A stretch of 64,000 nucleotides of DNA from Siphonodentalium dalli (GCA_032622095.1 CP136067.1:51065899-51129898); one strand, 5' to 3'. Positions 35,922 through 46,738 are shown, counted from the first letter of the stretch. Program-made: numbers and translations. Notes: generated from the sequence alone by a model not told the origin.

Positions 35922-36168
35922 TAGCAGTTTTTTGCTCGGTTTTCCATTCACTGTACTGCTGTATTACATTTTCTATTGTTTCATTTACCGAATCACGATA
36001 TTCTTTGTTTTTCAGCAGTGAATCGATGAACTTCCAAAATCCTTCACCCGGTTTTATGTAAACAAGTTTTAGAGTCAAGGAGATCATCGATTGGTCAGTT
36101 CTGTATCAGGGGTTTTATTGCGACATCCTATACCCATTTTTGTACGCCATTTGCTATTTAAAATTAGT
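35922..36168 (-). pseudogene. LINE ORF2 fragment: end of endonuclease and linker to RT
   Basis: Reading leftward, WRTKM and a VQKWV/DVAIKP segment are followed, after a one-base slip, by YRTDQSMISLTLKL and then GEGFWKFIDSLLKNKEY and a Glu-rich NETIENVIQQYSEWK stretch. This is the end of the APE-type endonuclease domain and the linker typical of L1/Tx1-like elements. The catalytic SDH motif reads TDQ, so histidine is replaced. The polymerase domain is absent: family B copy 4 begins where it should start. Confidence 0.8.
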
Positions 36169-36571
36169 CCAGTCTGCCTTGTTTTAGGTTTTTTTTTTGC
36201 GGTCTCCATGTGTCATTAGCAGAATGAGGTCCCCAGGGGGTGAATTTAGTGATGCTACCCCGCATAGCGGGCTAGCATCACCAAATTCTCCCTCTGGGGA
36301 CCTCATTATGCTAATGACACATGGAGACCGCAAAAAAAAACCTAAAACAAGGCAGACTGGATAATGACACATGAGACCGCAAAAAAACCCTAAAAACAAG
36401 GCAGACCGCATAGCGGGCTAGCATCACCAAATTCGCCCTCTGTGACCTCATTCTGCTTACACCTCAGCAGAATTAGGTTCCCAGAGGGTGAATTTGGTGA
36501 TGCTAGCCCGCTATGCGGGGTAGCATCACTAAATTCACCCTCTGGGGACCTCATTCTGCTAATGACAGACA
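36169..36571. mobile_element. Nested palindrome family D, locus 1, with captured LINE flank
   Basis: 36,169-36,360 is a 192-bp near-perfect palindrome. Its centre is the hairpin GAGGTCCCC..GGGTGAATTTAGTGATGCTA / TAGCATCACCAAATTC..GGGGACCTC around CCCGCATAGCGGG. Its outer ~45 bp on the left are the LINE reading (complement of CATGGAGACCGC and AAGGCAGACTGG), and the same LINE bases recur inverted on the right. A second inverted LINE piece follows (36,362-36,404). Then comes half a hairpin, the linker TTCTGCTTACACCTCAGCAG, and a complete hairpin ending CATTCTGCTAATGACAGACA. Confidence 0.85.
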
Positions 36572-37031
36572 ATGTATATCTCCGTGTCTCTCGATTATTT
36601 GTTCGCCACAACCGCTTAATTTCTAATTTATCGATCAAGTAGCGAAATGTTTTGAGTGCGTTTGGATTGCTTATATGTAAATAGTTTTGGCAGTAAATTT
36701 CAGGATTACGAATAAGCTGGAAATCGCTACACATAATTATATTTGTATCTGTATCACTATCTAGGAGAAATTTCACTAGATTCAGGAAGAAAGTAGGATC
36801 ACCATTGTTCGAACCCTATACATTTACTAGGACTAATGTGTATTACTAAATTACTATTTGGGTCTAAATGAATATTTTTAAATCGAGTGTGTTGATAAAA
36901 AGTACAGCTACTCCTCTGTATGATGATTTATATGAATGAAAGAGGCACGTATACCCCATTTGTCCTCTACCGTTTTCCCATCTTGCTGGTAAAGTATTGT
37001 AGGCAGTGGCTTTCGGATGCAGTCAAAAACG
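36572..37031 (-). pseudogene. LINE APE-type endonuclease fragment
   Basis: Reading leftward from about 37,031: VFDCIRKPLPTIL, KWGIRASF and, in another frame, a GQMGYTCLFHSYKSSYRGVA stretch followed by VLFINT. Then come DPNSNLVIHISPS, FFLNLVKFLLDSD, NIIMCSDFQLIRNPEI and LWRTNNRETRRYT. These are the ordered blocks of a non-LTR retrotransposon apurinic endonuclease: the DFN-type block reads SDFQ, and the NP..RRYTW block ends at the palindrome insertion. Several frameshifts and stops show the copy is dead. The host element is L1/Tx1-like by these motifs. Confidence 0.8.
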
Positions 37032-37488
37032 TTTACTTCGATTCCCATAGGCGTTGACATTTCAATCCAATATGCCGGTTAGTGACCGGGCACTTAAATA
37101 GATCATCCTATAATTCTGAAACAAGACGGTGCGTTTTCCATATGCAGATTGCATGATATGGCGCTGACATTTTCAACAAAGAGGACGCAAAATCAATATT
37201 GACAACTCTAATATAAATGTTATCTCTGTAGAGAAATCACTTTTATTGTGCGATATGTCAGATGTGAGCATATTAATTTGTGACCGGAAGAGAAATTGAT
37301 TCAGCTTTGATGTTGCCCAAATTGCTTGGTGTGCGCATAATGGAATTAAATATATATTGTTAGATTAGTTATATATAAAGTTGTGATGGAAACATATCTC
37401 ACTATGTCGTACAACATTGATAATATGGCCATACATCACACGCAATGAAACCACCAACATGTGCGTAACAAGTGTACAGCGATAAGCA
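37032..37488. other. No gene recognised; may include decayed LINE 5' part
   Basis: No frame is retained upstream of the endonuclease blocks. Confidence 0.4.
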
Positions 37489-37741
37489 CAAGCCTTGAAA
37501 TAGTGTGTCTGTCATTTGCAAAATGAGGTCCCCAGAGGGTGAATTTAGTGATGCTACCCGCATAGCGGGCTAGCATCACCAAATTCACCCTCTGGGTACC
37601 TCATTCTGCTTACACCTCAGCAGAATGAGGTTCACAGAGGGTGAATTTGGTGATGCTAGCCCGCTATGCGGGGTAGCATCACTAAATTCACCCTCTGGGG
37701 ACCTCATTCTGCAAATGACAGACACACTATTTCAAGGCTTG
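37489..37741. mobile_element. Nested palindrome family D, locus 2 (253 bp)
   Basis: CAAGCCTTGAAATAGTG at the left edge and CACTATTTCAAGGCTTG at the right are perfect complements. Inside are TGTCTGTCATTTGC and GCAAATGACAGACA, then two complete hairpins of the family D core in opposite order, joined by TTCTGCTTACACCTCAGCAG. The structure is therefore a palindrome made of two palindromes. The outermost ~17 bp are different from locus 1, so they are flank and not element. Confidence 0.85.
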
Positions 37742-37929
37742 GATAAGCCTATATCTATGTTGGTAGCTGTTATCTTTCCTTCAAAGATTTGTCATAATGT
37801 ATAAAGTGAGCTCAAACTGCAGCGATCGTTTGGGACCAAGTTCGACACTATGTCTACTACATATGATATAGATAATCTGATTGAAGATAATTCACTACCT
37901 CTCAATCACATGTCAGCGTTACCGAGACA

Positions 37930-39750
37930 TGGACCACCACCGCCAGGGACATTACGAAATTGCAGTTGCTTCACATACAAGCCTATCAAAGCTTAGTATG
38001 GTATAATTGGAGTGAAGTGTTCACTGAATGTTTTGTATCGTATACGACGTATACCATGCAAGTAGTATTGTGACGTCAGACAATGACCACTGTCAGCTAC
38101 ACTCTTGTGGTGCGAGACCGTGACCACCGTCAGGGACATTAAGAAATTGCAGTTGTTCAATTACATGCATATCAAAGTTTAGTATGATATAATTCGAGTG
38201 AAGTGTTCACTGAATGTTCCGTATCGTATAGACGTAAACTATGCAAGACTCTTGTGATGCGAGACCGTGACCACCGTCAGGGACATTAAGAAATTTCAGT
38301 TGTTCAATTACATACATATCAAAGCTTAGTATGATATAATTCGAGTGAAGTGTTCACTGAATGTTCCGTATCGTATAGACGTAAACTATACAAGACTATT
38401 GTGATGCGAGACCGTGACCACCGTCAGGGACATTAAGAAATTTCAGTTGTTCAATTACATAAATATCAAAGCTTAGTCTACTATACAATTCGAGTGAAGT
38501 GTTCACTGAATGTTCCGTATCTTATAGACGTAAACTATGCAAGACTCTTGTGATACGAAACAATGACCAATGTCAGGGACATTAAGACATTGCAATTGCT
38601 TCATGATCATGCCTATCAAAGCTTAGTATGATATAATTCGAGTGAAGTGTTCACTGAATGTTCCGTATCGTATAAACGTAAACTATGCAAGACTCTTGTG
38701 ATGCGAGACCATGACCACCGTCAGGGACATTAAGAAATTGCAGTTGTTCAATTACATACATATCAAAGCTTAGTATGATATAATTCGAGTGAAGTGTTCA
38801 CTGAATGTTCCGTATCGTATAGACGTAAACTATACAAGACTATTGTGATGCGAGACCGTGACCACCGTCAGGGACATTAAGAAATTGCAGTTGTTCAATT
38901 ACATACATATCAAAGCTTAGTCTACTATATAATTCGAGTGAAGTGTTCACTGAATGTTCCGTATCGTGTAGGCGTAAACTATACAAGACTCTTGTGATGC
39001 GAGACCGTGACCACCGTCAGGGACATTAAGAAATTGCAGTTGTTCAATTACATGCCTATCAAAGCTTAGTATGATATAATTCGAGTGAAGTGTTCACTGA
39101 ATGTTCCGTATCGTATAGACGTAAACTATGCAAGACTCTTGTGATGCGAGACCATGACCACCGTCAGAGACATTAAGAAATTGCAGTTGTTCAATTACAT
39201 GCATATCAAAGCTTAGTATGATATAATTCGAGTGAAGTGTTCACTGAATGTTCCGTATCGTATAGACGTAAACTATGCAAGACTCTTGTGACGCGAGACC
39301 ATGACCACCGTCAGAGACATTAAGAAATTGCAGTTGTTCAATTACATGCATATCAAAGCTTAGTATGATATAATTCTAGTGAAGTGTTCACTGAATGTTC
39401 CGTATCGTATAGACGTAAACTATGCAACACTCTTGTGGTGCGAGACCGTGACCACCGTCAGGGACATTAAGAAATTGCAGTTGTTCAATTACATGCATAT
39501 CAAAGCTTAGTATGATATAATTCGAGTGAAGTGTTCACTGAATGTTCCGTATCGTATAGACGTAAACTATACAAGACGCTTGTGATGCGAGACCGTGACT
39601 ACCGTTAGGGACATTAAGAAATTGCAGTTGTTCAATTGCATACATATCAAAGCTTAGTATGCTGCAATTGGAGTGAAGTACTCACCGAATGGTGCGTATC
39701 GTAGTCGACGTAAGCAATGCATGTAGTCCTGTGATGCGAGACAAAATTGT
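37930..39750 (+). repeat. 147-bp satellite array, about 12 units
   Basis: The word ACCACCGTCAG (or a variant) starts units at about 38,123, 38,270, 38,417, 38,566, 38,714, 38,861, 39,010, 39,157, 39,304, 39,451 and 39,598. The steps are 147 bp, with a few of 148-149. A first unit at 37,936 is followed by a ~40-bp insertion or partial repeat. Every unit holds AGTGAAGTGTTCACT, which can form a small hairpin, and CGTATCGTATAGACGTAAAC. Inner units are nearly identical; the first and last, and one inner unit at 38,566, are clearly diverged. No frame persists. Confidence 0.9.
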
Positions 39751-40400
39751 CTGAAGAAGATATATTGTATTGTATGTATTTAGGCCCGCTGAACAGATTG
39801 ACGTTTTGACGTCACGTGATGTAATGTAGTCTTAACTTGTTTCCGTTAGATATAATCATCAAGTTTTATCCATTATCCAACGTTTTATGTAACTAAACTT
39901 TTCGGCCCATGAAATGTTCACATATTATATAGTGATCTGAAGTTGGTCTGGAATTCAAAGTTTTAAAACCATTGCATCATACTGAACCCGCTCATTGGCT
40001 GACACATCTGAAGTTCGCGGATTAAACTTCAATAGGGCATGTCAGAGGTCAATTACTGGTTTTAGAATGAATATCAAATTTCAACATTATTGTGAGAATG
40101 CATGGGGATCTCTGCGGGTGCACATGCGCGCTACCTTCGGACCCATAACAACGTATATATTGGTGGCTTATCAGTGATAACAAAAACAAGTACCGGCCAC
40201 GGCTCACTAACTAATTTAACGATTTGTGGGAGTAGCTTGTACATGTAGATCGGATAGAAGAAAAGAACTGATTGGAAAGGGTTAACTTTGAACTTCCAAT
40301 TGCACCCGATCTGATTTGCCGAAATGTAACAACTCCGAGGAACCCCATTTGCACATCGCCTGCTTTTATGTTGAGCCCATGTACATTTATATACATCTCA
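39751..40400. other. No gene or repeat recognised
   Basis: A 60-codon frame at 39,995-40,177 and a 75-codon minus frame at 40,211-40,438 lack domain character. Confidence 0.4.
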
Positions 40401-40610
40401 TTAACCCTTTCGTGATGGAATATGCGCTGGTACAACATTAAATATCATGTGTCAGTGAATTCTCTTCTATGTGCGAGTCACACATATAGGGAGCCTCGCA
40501 TGAAAGAAAATGCACTGGCTTACAAGGTCAAGTTCAATATTTTAGGCCAAGGTATTCTCTTATATGCAAGTGTAAGACGACTGAAATTCAGACTTTGACA
40601 TACATGTGTC
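40401..40610 (+). mobile_element. Foldback repeat family K, copy 1
   Basis: Starts TTAACCCTTTCGTGATGG. Contains GCACTGGCTTACAAGGTC and ATTCTCTTATATGCAAG, which also appear, in both orientations, at 53,857-54,060. The unit is itself semi-palindromic, so orientation is ambiguous. Confidence 0.6.
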
Positions 40611-41183
40611 TTTAAATTAGATATCATTTGTTTATCACAAAATTGGGTGTTTAATAAGAAAATGTTCACAAATCTCTTAAATGTTCATTTCTAACTTTCG
40701 AATCTTAAACCCGATAATATGTATAAGTATAATGATTTGGGTCGTCATTGAGTCGAAGAACTATGTCTTTTCTAAACGTTTGGACACAGCATCTGCGTTG
40801 AGTCTGTGGAACGTAGAACTATAATCAGACCAGACTCATCCTGAATTAAACTATTATAGTGTAAATGAACATTACCGTTTTGCGAATTTGTTAAAAGGGG
40901 GATAATCCAACATCATATTTCACACAAACAATTCAAAATCAGTTTCGCACTAATTCTGTAGCATACATATTATGTTTTGTCCAGGATAATGATTAATCAT
41001 GACGGCACACGATAGGCTACTCGACTAGCATTCAGTTAGTTTAAATGTTGTTATGAATAAGCGATTGCGCCACGACTTCTGTCAGAAGACTGTTCATTCG
41101 CTGCAAAATTGTTAAGAGAGAAATTTGGCTGTGCACTGGTATTCCCGACGCGTATAAAGGAAACATGAACATGTTATGGTCAT
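40611..41183. other. No gene or repeat recognised
   Basis: No frame of note; nothing supported. Confidence 0.4.
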
Positions 41184-41222
41184 ATACCACTATAATAGTG
41201 GAATACCACTATAAAAGTGGAA
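41184..41222 (+). repeat. Two-copy palindromic 20-mer
   Basis: ATACCACTATAATAGTGGA and ATACCACTATAAAAGTGGA in tandem; the first contains the perfect palindrome CCACTATAATAGTGG apart from its centre. Confidence 0.8.
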
Positions 41223-41995
41223 TTAAGGATGTGCCTGACCTGATAATGTTGATGTGAAGATACTGACCCAGTATAACACAGTCTCAAGGGCATCATCCCG
41301 TGTGTCAGGTTAGTCTAAGTTCTATTGACAAGTCATTCTAGATAACCGAATTCATAACGAAATCTCAATTTATATTAGATGTCTTGATATATTGCCCGTG
41401 GCACCTTTACGACAACTTGGCTCGTCGATTTGCTGTGTACAATCACGACTTTCGATCACTATTACGCTTCTCTTTCTGAGACATTGAATTTATAGAGCGA
41501 CCATAGATTTATTGGGGGCTCTACCTGATAGGAAGACACTATAAAAATCGACTTATCGGTGTCGTAAGATACAATCGGCTGGTGGTATCGAACCATTCAC
41601 TCCGGGGACGGGTTATTTAATATCCAACTTCAGAACACCGCACGGATCCAATTAATTCCCCTATCATTCGATATTCGGTGGATGTTCTATATCGAGGATA
41701 TAGGTGTCGGTGGCTCAACAGTAAACTGTTTTCAATAACACGGAGGAAAAAATCGAGTCAATATTACTAACTTAGGGTATCCTCAGCTATATTAATTTGA
41801 TTTGTAAAACAATTTTGTGTGTTAAAACGACAGCTCATCACCGCTTTAGACTTATCAATGGTGTCCTTGATTAAAATCTAGTAATTATAGTACCTACAAG
41901 TAAGAGTACTTCCTGTTGACTGTATATGTACACCTAATAGTTTAGTTTAAACATATGTATTTGTCTCAATACATATACATGACATGACGGTGATT
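41223..41995. other. No gene or repeat recognised
   Basis: Nothing supported. Confidence 0.4.
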
Positions 41996-42016
41996 CACAC
42001 ACACACACACACACAT
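41996..42016 (+). repeat. (CA)n microsatellite
   Basis: About ten CA repeats followed by TATATATGG. Confidence 0.9.
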
Positions 42017-42757
42017 ATATGGGGTTTGTTACAAATGGGACCGAAGTACACATGTTGATATCACTTATTAGTATCTTCTTTCCCATAAAAACTAATTGTT
42101 TTGGTGGATTGAATGAGAATGGGACAAACGTACTCCGTTTCGATGGAAAGTCTGGCTAGTAAATATCTAAAAACAATACTGCGTGTAACAGTGTTGGTGA
42201 CCTGTTCAGAAGGATACATTTAAATCACATAAAAGCGTACTGGCAACCACAGGCGCTTGGGACGTCGCCCACCTGTAGTTAGTGTAAACAGTATTTAATC
42301 TATATAATTCATAAAGTAATTACAATATAATAACAAGTTATGGTATGGAGGGGATTCGACAACAAGCTGATAGCTTGTATGCGTCGTCTCGGGTTATTTT
42401 GTGACAGAACCCACGCCGTGATTCCGCTTGATTTAATAAGTGCCGTGTGTTTCATTCAATTTGAGGTTCACAGTTGGCATCCATTTATGTTTGTCTCGCA
42501 TCAACTCACAAAGTGGGCTCGTTCTACAGGTGTGTTGTTATTAAGTTTTATGGAATAAACGGTTTAAGTGATAATAAGAGACAGAGATATAAAGTTGGTT
42601 TTAGACATATTAATATGAGATCTGCGAGATGAAAAGAGATAATAGAGTAATGTTTGAGATAGAAGAGAATTTGAAGAAATGAGGATAATCTGATATATAC
42701 AGATATAGGGGAACGTTCATTTCCTCGTGGCAGACCAAAGTTTCGTCCGATCCATCC

Positions 42758-43258
42758 TTGCGAATTCTGTGGAAAGATCACCCTAATCCCCTATCAAACT
42801 GGACAGTCTGGAAACTTCTCCATGGAAACGCTTACATGTCGAAATATCTCGAAAACTTAGTACTGCTTCTCAACAGGACAACTTATGCCAACAATTTAGT
42901 GTGTCATCTCTGCAACGAAGTGTACTCGAACGAAATCGACCACGCCCTGTTCGTATGCTCTTCTCCAGCCGCTCTCATCATCAGAAACTCTTTTTGGGAA
43001 GGGATTATCTCTCGTTTCGGCATACCCGAATATTTTTACCTTACGTCGTTAGCCAAAGATGACTTGGTAGCAACCCTCCTAGGAAGTTCTCTGGAAACCC
43101 TAACAGAACACATATCCCACTGCCTCAAGGAACTAGTACTATATTCTGCGAAGTTCCTGTATGTTCTCAGCACAATGATCAGGAATGGCGTATACAGCAA
43201 CCCGTGTCACGTCCATTGTAATTTTCTTCTCAACACCCACGCATGTTGTAACGACTAA
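42758..43258 (+). CDS. Retrotransposon ORF2 C-terminal domain remnant, unit 1
   Basis: A 166-codon frame beginning at TTG with no ATG; the frame is also open upstream to about 42,700. FLWK-like RILWKDHPNPLSNWTVWKLL leads into LVCHLCNEVYSNEIDHALFVC, a CxxC-x9-H-x4-C arrangement found at the C-terminus of many LINE reverse transcriptases, followed by RNSFWEGI. This region helps nucleic acid binding in known elements; polymerase motifs are missing here. It is an isolated tail inside a tandem unit, so it is unlikely to make a working protein. Marked CDS because the frame is intact. Confidence 0.55.
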   Translation: MRILWKDHPNPLSNWTVWKLLHGNAYMSKYLENLVLLLNRTTYANNLVCHLCNEVYSNEIDHALFVCSSPAALIIRNSFWEGIISRFGIPEYFYLTSLAKDDLVATLLGSSLETLTEHISHCLKELVLYSAKFLYVLSTMIRNGVYSNPCHVHCNFLLNTHACCND

Positions 43259-44085
43259 CTTTCATATCTATTGGACAAATCGTATTTTCCTGCAACAAAA
43301 GCTGTAGTGAACATTAAAGTGCATATACATTGTATGCTTCACTCTCGTGGTTTCCAACACCTCTCCATACTTGTACATAACGGCCCACCACACTGACCAG
43401 GGAAGCCCACTTTAATCCAACTGTAATTATATGTCATGTATATCGATCTCTCCTATCGTTGGAGGTAATAAAGATATATCTGTCTCGTAAATATCTAAAA
43501 ACAATACTGCGTGTAACAGTGTTGGTGACATTTTCAGAAGGATACATTTAAATCACATAAAAGCGTACTGGCAACTACAGGCGCTTGGGAAGTCGCCCAC
43601 CTGTAGTTAGTGTAAACAGTATTTAATCTATATAATTCATAAAGTAATTACAATATAATAACAAGTTATGGTATGGAGGAGATTCGACAACAAGCTGATA
43701 GCTTGTATGCGTCGTCTCGGGTTATTTTGTGACCGAACCCACGCCGTGATTGCGCTTGATTTAATAAGTGCTGTGTGTTTCATTCAATTTGAGGTTCACA
43801 GTTGGCATCTATTTATTTTTGTCTCGCATCAACTCACAAAGTGGGCTCGTTCTACAGGTGTGTTGTTATTAAGTTTTATGGAATAAACTGTTTAAGTGAT
43901 AATAAGAGACAGAGATATAAAGTTGGTTTTAGACATATTAATATGAGATCAGCGGGATGAAAAGAGATAATAGAGTAATGTTTGAGATAGAAGAGAATTT
44001 GAAGATATGAGGATAATCTGATATATACAGATATAGGGGAACGTTCATTTCCTCGTGGCAGACCAAAGTTTCGTCCGATCCATCC

Positions 44086-44586
44086 TTGCGAATTCTGTGG
44101 AAAGATCACCCTAATCCCCTATCAAACTGGACAGTCTGGAAACGTCTCCATGGATACGCTTACATGTCGAAATATCTCGAAAACTTAGTACTGCTTCTCA
44201 ACAGGACAACTTATGCCAACAATTTAGTGTGTCATCTCTGCAACGAAGTGTACTCGAACGAAATCGACCACGCCCTGTTCGTATGCTCTTCTCCAGCCGC
44301 TCTCATCATCAGAAACTCTTTTTGGGAAGGGATTATCTCTCGTTTCGGCATACCCGAATATTTTTACATTACGTCGTTAGCCAAAGATGACTTGGTAGCA
44401 ACCCTCCTCGGAAGTTCTCTGGAAACCCTAACAGAACACACATCCCACTGCCTCAAGGAACTAGTACTATATTCTGCGAAGTTCCTGTATGTTCTCAGCA
44501 CAATGATCAGGAATGGCGTATACAGCAACCCGTGTCACGTCCATTGTAATTTTCTTCTCAACACCCACGCATGTTGTAACGACTAA
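44086..44586 (+). CDS. Retrotransposon ORF2 C-terminal domain remnant, unit 2
   Basis: The second copy of the 166-codon frame, with the same CxxC-x9-H-x4-C motif. By eye it differs from unit 1 at five bases, four of which change an amino acid (Leu to Arg, Asn to Tyr, Leu to Ile, Ile to Thr). That ratio does not suggest selection on the protein since the duplication. The start is again TTG. Probably a passenger of the tandem array. Confidence 0.55.
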   Translation: MRILWKDHPNPLSNWTVWKRLHGYAYMSKYLENLVLLLNRTTYANNLVCHLCNEVYSNEIDHALFVCSSPAALIIRNSFWEGIISRFGIPEYFYITSLAKDDLVATLLGSSLETLTEHTSHCLKELVLYSAKFLYVLSTMIRNGVYSNPCHVHCNFLLNTHACCND

Positions 44587-45348
44587 CTTTCATATCTATT
44601 GGACAAATCGTATTTCCTGCAACAAAAGCTGTAGTGAACATTAAAGTGCATATACATTGTATGCTTCACTCTCGTGGTTTCCAACATCTCTCCATACTTG
44701 TACATAACGGCCCACCACACTGACCAGGGAAGCCCACTTTAATCCAACTGTAATTATATGTCATGTATATCGATTTCTCCTATCGTTGGAGGTAATACAG
44801 ATATATCTGTCTCGTAAATATCTAAAAACAATACTGCGTGTAACAGTGTTGGTAACATTTTCAGAAGGATACATTTAAATCACATAAAAGCGTACTGGCA
44901 ACCACAGGCATTTGGGAAGTCGCCCACCTGTAGTTAGTGCAAACAGTATTTAATCTATATAATTCATAAAGTAATTACAATATAATAACAAGTTATGGTA
45001 TGGAGGGGATTCGACAACAAGCTGATAGCTTGTATGCGTCGTCTCGGGTTATTTTGTGACCGAACCCACGCCGTGATTGCGCTTGATTTAATAAGTGCTG
45101 TGTGTTTCATTCAATTTGAGGTTCACAGTTGGCATTCATTTATTTTTTCTCGCATCAACTCACAAAGTTCGACAGGTTTGTTGTTATTAAGTTTTATGGA
45201 ATAAACGGTTTTAATAAGAGACAGAGATATAAAGTTGGTTTTAGACATATTAATATGAGATCAGCGGGATGAAAATAGATAATAGAGTAATGTTTGAGAT
45301 AGAAGAGAATTTGAAGATATGTGGATAATCTGATATATACAGATATAG

Positions 45349-45805
45349 TTAAAAATCGGTTTGCTAGCGGGCGCTTCATGCGTGTGTGTGTAGGCATAAA
45401 CGTCGATTATTTACAATAGTCAAACAATATAAACGGACAGAACGGAACAACGTATATTGCATGATCACGAATGTCTAATTAAGAGTACAATCGACTCACC
45501 ATACGCGGACGACATATATATTTACGGAATCACCGTGATAATTTCCCCGGTGTCGCTCCCATGTGCCGCACATATTAAACGCAGCGGGAATTTCCGAGAA
45601 CGGAAATTATTTATCCCACGGAAGGGATTAACCGAGCTGCCAGACGTCCTGTTTTCTAAAACATAAGAATAAAAAAGCTAACGCCACTCATGTACTATAT
45701 AGCTCGTGGTCTTCCTCGACAAGCTGTTCACGATTATACATTCCAAGCTTTAATTAACCTCACTGTATCGCCCCTGTGTACGTGGTATCACCAACCCGGT
45801 AGGTA
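45349..45805. other. No gene recognised
   Basis: A 69-codon frame (45,457-45,666) contains YADDIYIYG, which resembles a reverse transcriptase motif C, but no neighbouring motifs are present. GGTATCACCAA is repeated at 45,785 and 45,803. Confidence 0.35.
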
Positions 45806-46028
45806 TCACCAAACCAGATCATGCGGTTTTAACAAATGAACATATCTTCCCACAGATGAATCCATATATCTCCCATTTGAATGGTGATATCCACTATTCA
45901 AAACGTAATTTCGTAAAGCAGAATGTTCCCTCAATTGGATTGTGACCATATCTTGCTCTCTCCCCGAATTTAATGGAAATTCCGGCTCATTTCCGATTGT
46001 ATCATATGTAGTAGACACTTGTTGACGT
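45806..46028 (-). other. Coding-like segment, unidentified (about 73 codons)
   Basis: The minus frame from just after a TAA near 46,028 down to a TGA at 45,806 has a composition like a cytoplasmic tail: TTYDTIGNEPEFPLN, REQDMVTIQLREHS, then HHSNGRYMDSSVGRYVHLL. There is no ATG at its start (GTG only) and no convincing splice acceptor. It may be a terminal exon, a pseudogene piece or chance. No family recognised. Confidence 0.2.
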
Positions 46029-46119
46029 TATGTGGTTCGTTTGAAACATAATTATCAGCCATTGGCGGCGGATAACGCGTGTATCAATAGAAAAATTGTT
46101 TAATTAACCACAACATTGT

Positions 46120-46326
46120 CTAACCTAAAGAGCTTTTCGCAAAAATACTATCCGCGACAAAGTGTGGGTACCCACAATAATTTCGGGTGTCAAAGCTGCG
46201 GATCGGTCCTGCGATGAGATGTCGCCAAATCTGATTTGGGATGTCAAAGATGCGGACGATATACTTCGCATTTTGACCGTTTCTGCTTGAAAATATCCCT
46301 GTTATCATTCGGACAGGCCGGCACAT
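46120..46326 (-). other. Coding-like segment with internal 63-bp repeat, unidentified
   Basis: The minus frame shows VRIFDIPNQIWRHL followed by IRSFDTRNYCGYPHF. The two halves share CCGCATCTTTGACATCCCAAAT-like bases (CCGCAGCTTTGACACCCGAA in the second), so the frame may only reflect a short duplication. GC content is above its surroundings by eye. Confidence 0.2.
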
Positions 46327-46738
46327 GGACCATCTTTAAGGTGAGGGTGCATGTGCAGGGGCGAAAACGCCTACGTGTATTTGTGTATTATGTTCTAATG
46401 TCATATTAATAGCATAGGATATTCTGTGCTGTTCGATATTATAGGCCCGGAACTGTACGCTTAAATGGAATGAATTTGGAGATGGACAGGGTGGGTATCA
46501 TAAACCTGATAGATAAAAATTACACGGATTACATTCAAAATAAAAAACAATCAGCCTTGTGTATGCACTTTTTACCCCCAGATAGTCGTACCCATGAATA
46601 GGCCAGATATTATTTGCATCCTCTTTCAATTCCATTGCCACTTCATATGTGGGGCTGGTAGAATATTATGTCACGAAAATGCGGCTTTGATTTTCGTAAT
46701 ATAACGTTTATTGGCAAATATGACAGAGCTTCGGAAAC

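Larger units (their letters stand above)
42152..45348 (+). repeat. Head-to-tail array of 1.33-kb LINE-derived units (2.4 copies)
   Basis: The word GTAAATATCTAAAAACAATA recurs at 42,159, 43,487 and 44,814, so the units are 1,328 and 1,327 bp. Units 1 and 2 are complete; unit 3 stops at 45,348, at the end of the words GATATATACAGATATAG, just before the coding part would begin. Each unit has a 69-72-codon frame near its start (42,340, 43,668, 44,995). Units 1 and 2 also carry a 166-codon frame and a GGTAATAAAGATATATCTG-type end that contains AATAAA in unit 1. Identity is very high, pointing to recent tandem amplification. Confidence 0.9.

Noticed and set aside
36184..36776. Overlapping frames on both strands containing SPEGEFGDA and SPSGDLILL
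   Set aside because: They are translations of the palindrome arms and mirror each other; only the part right of 36,572 is real (dead) LINE coding.
37930..39750. CRISPR-like array
   Set aside because: Whole 147-bp units repeat, with no unique spacers; the same applies to the 78-bp and 122-bp arrays.
45457..45666. YADDIYIYG, resembling a reverse transcriptase active-site motif
   Set aside because: No other polymerase motif surrounds it, it lies downstream of the truncated LINE unit in the wrong order, and the match is only about nine residues.
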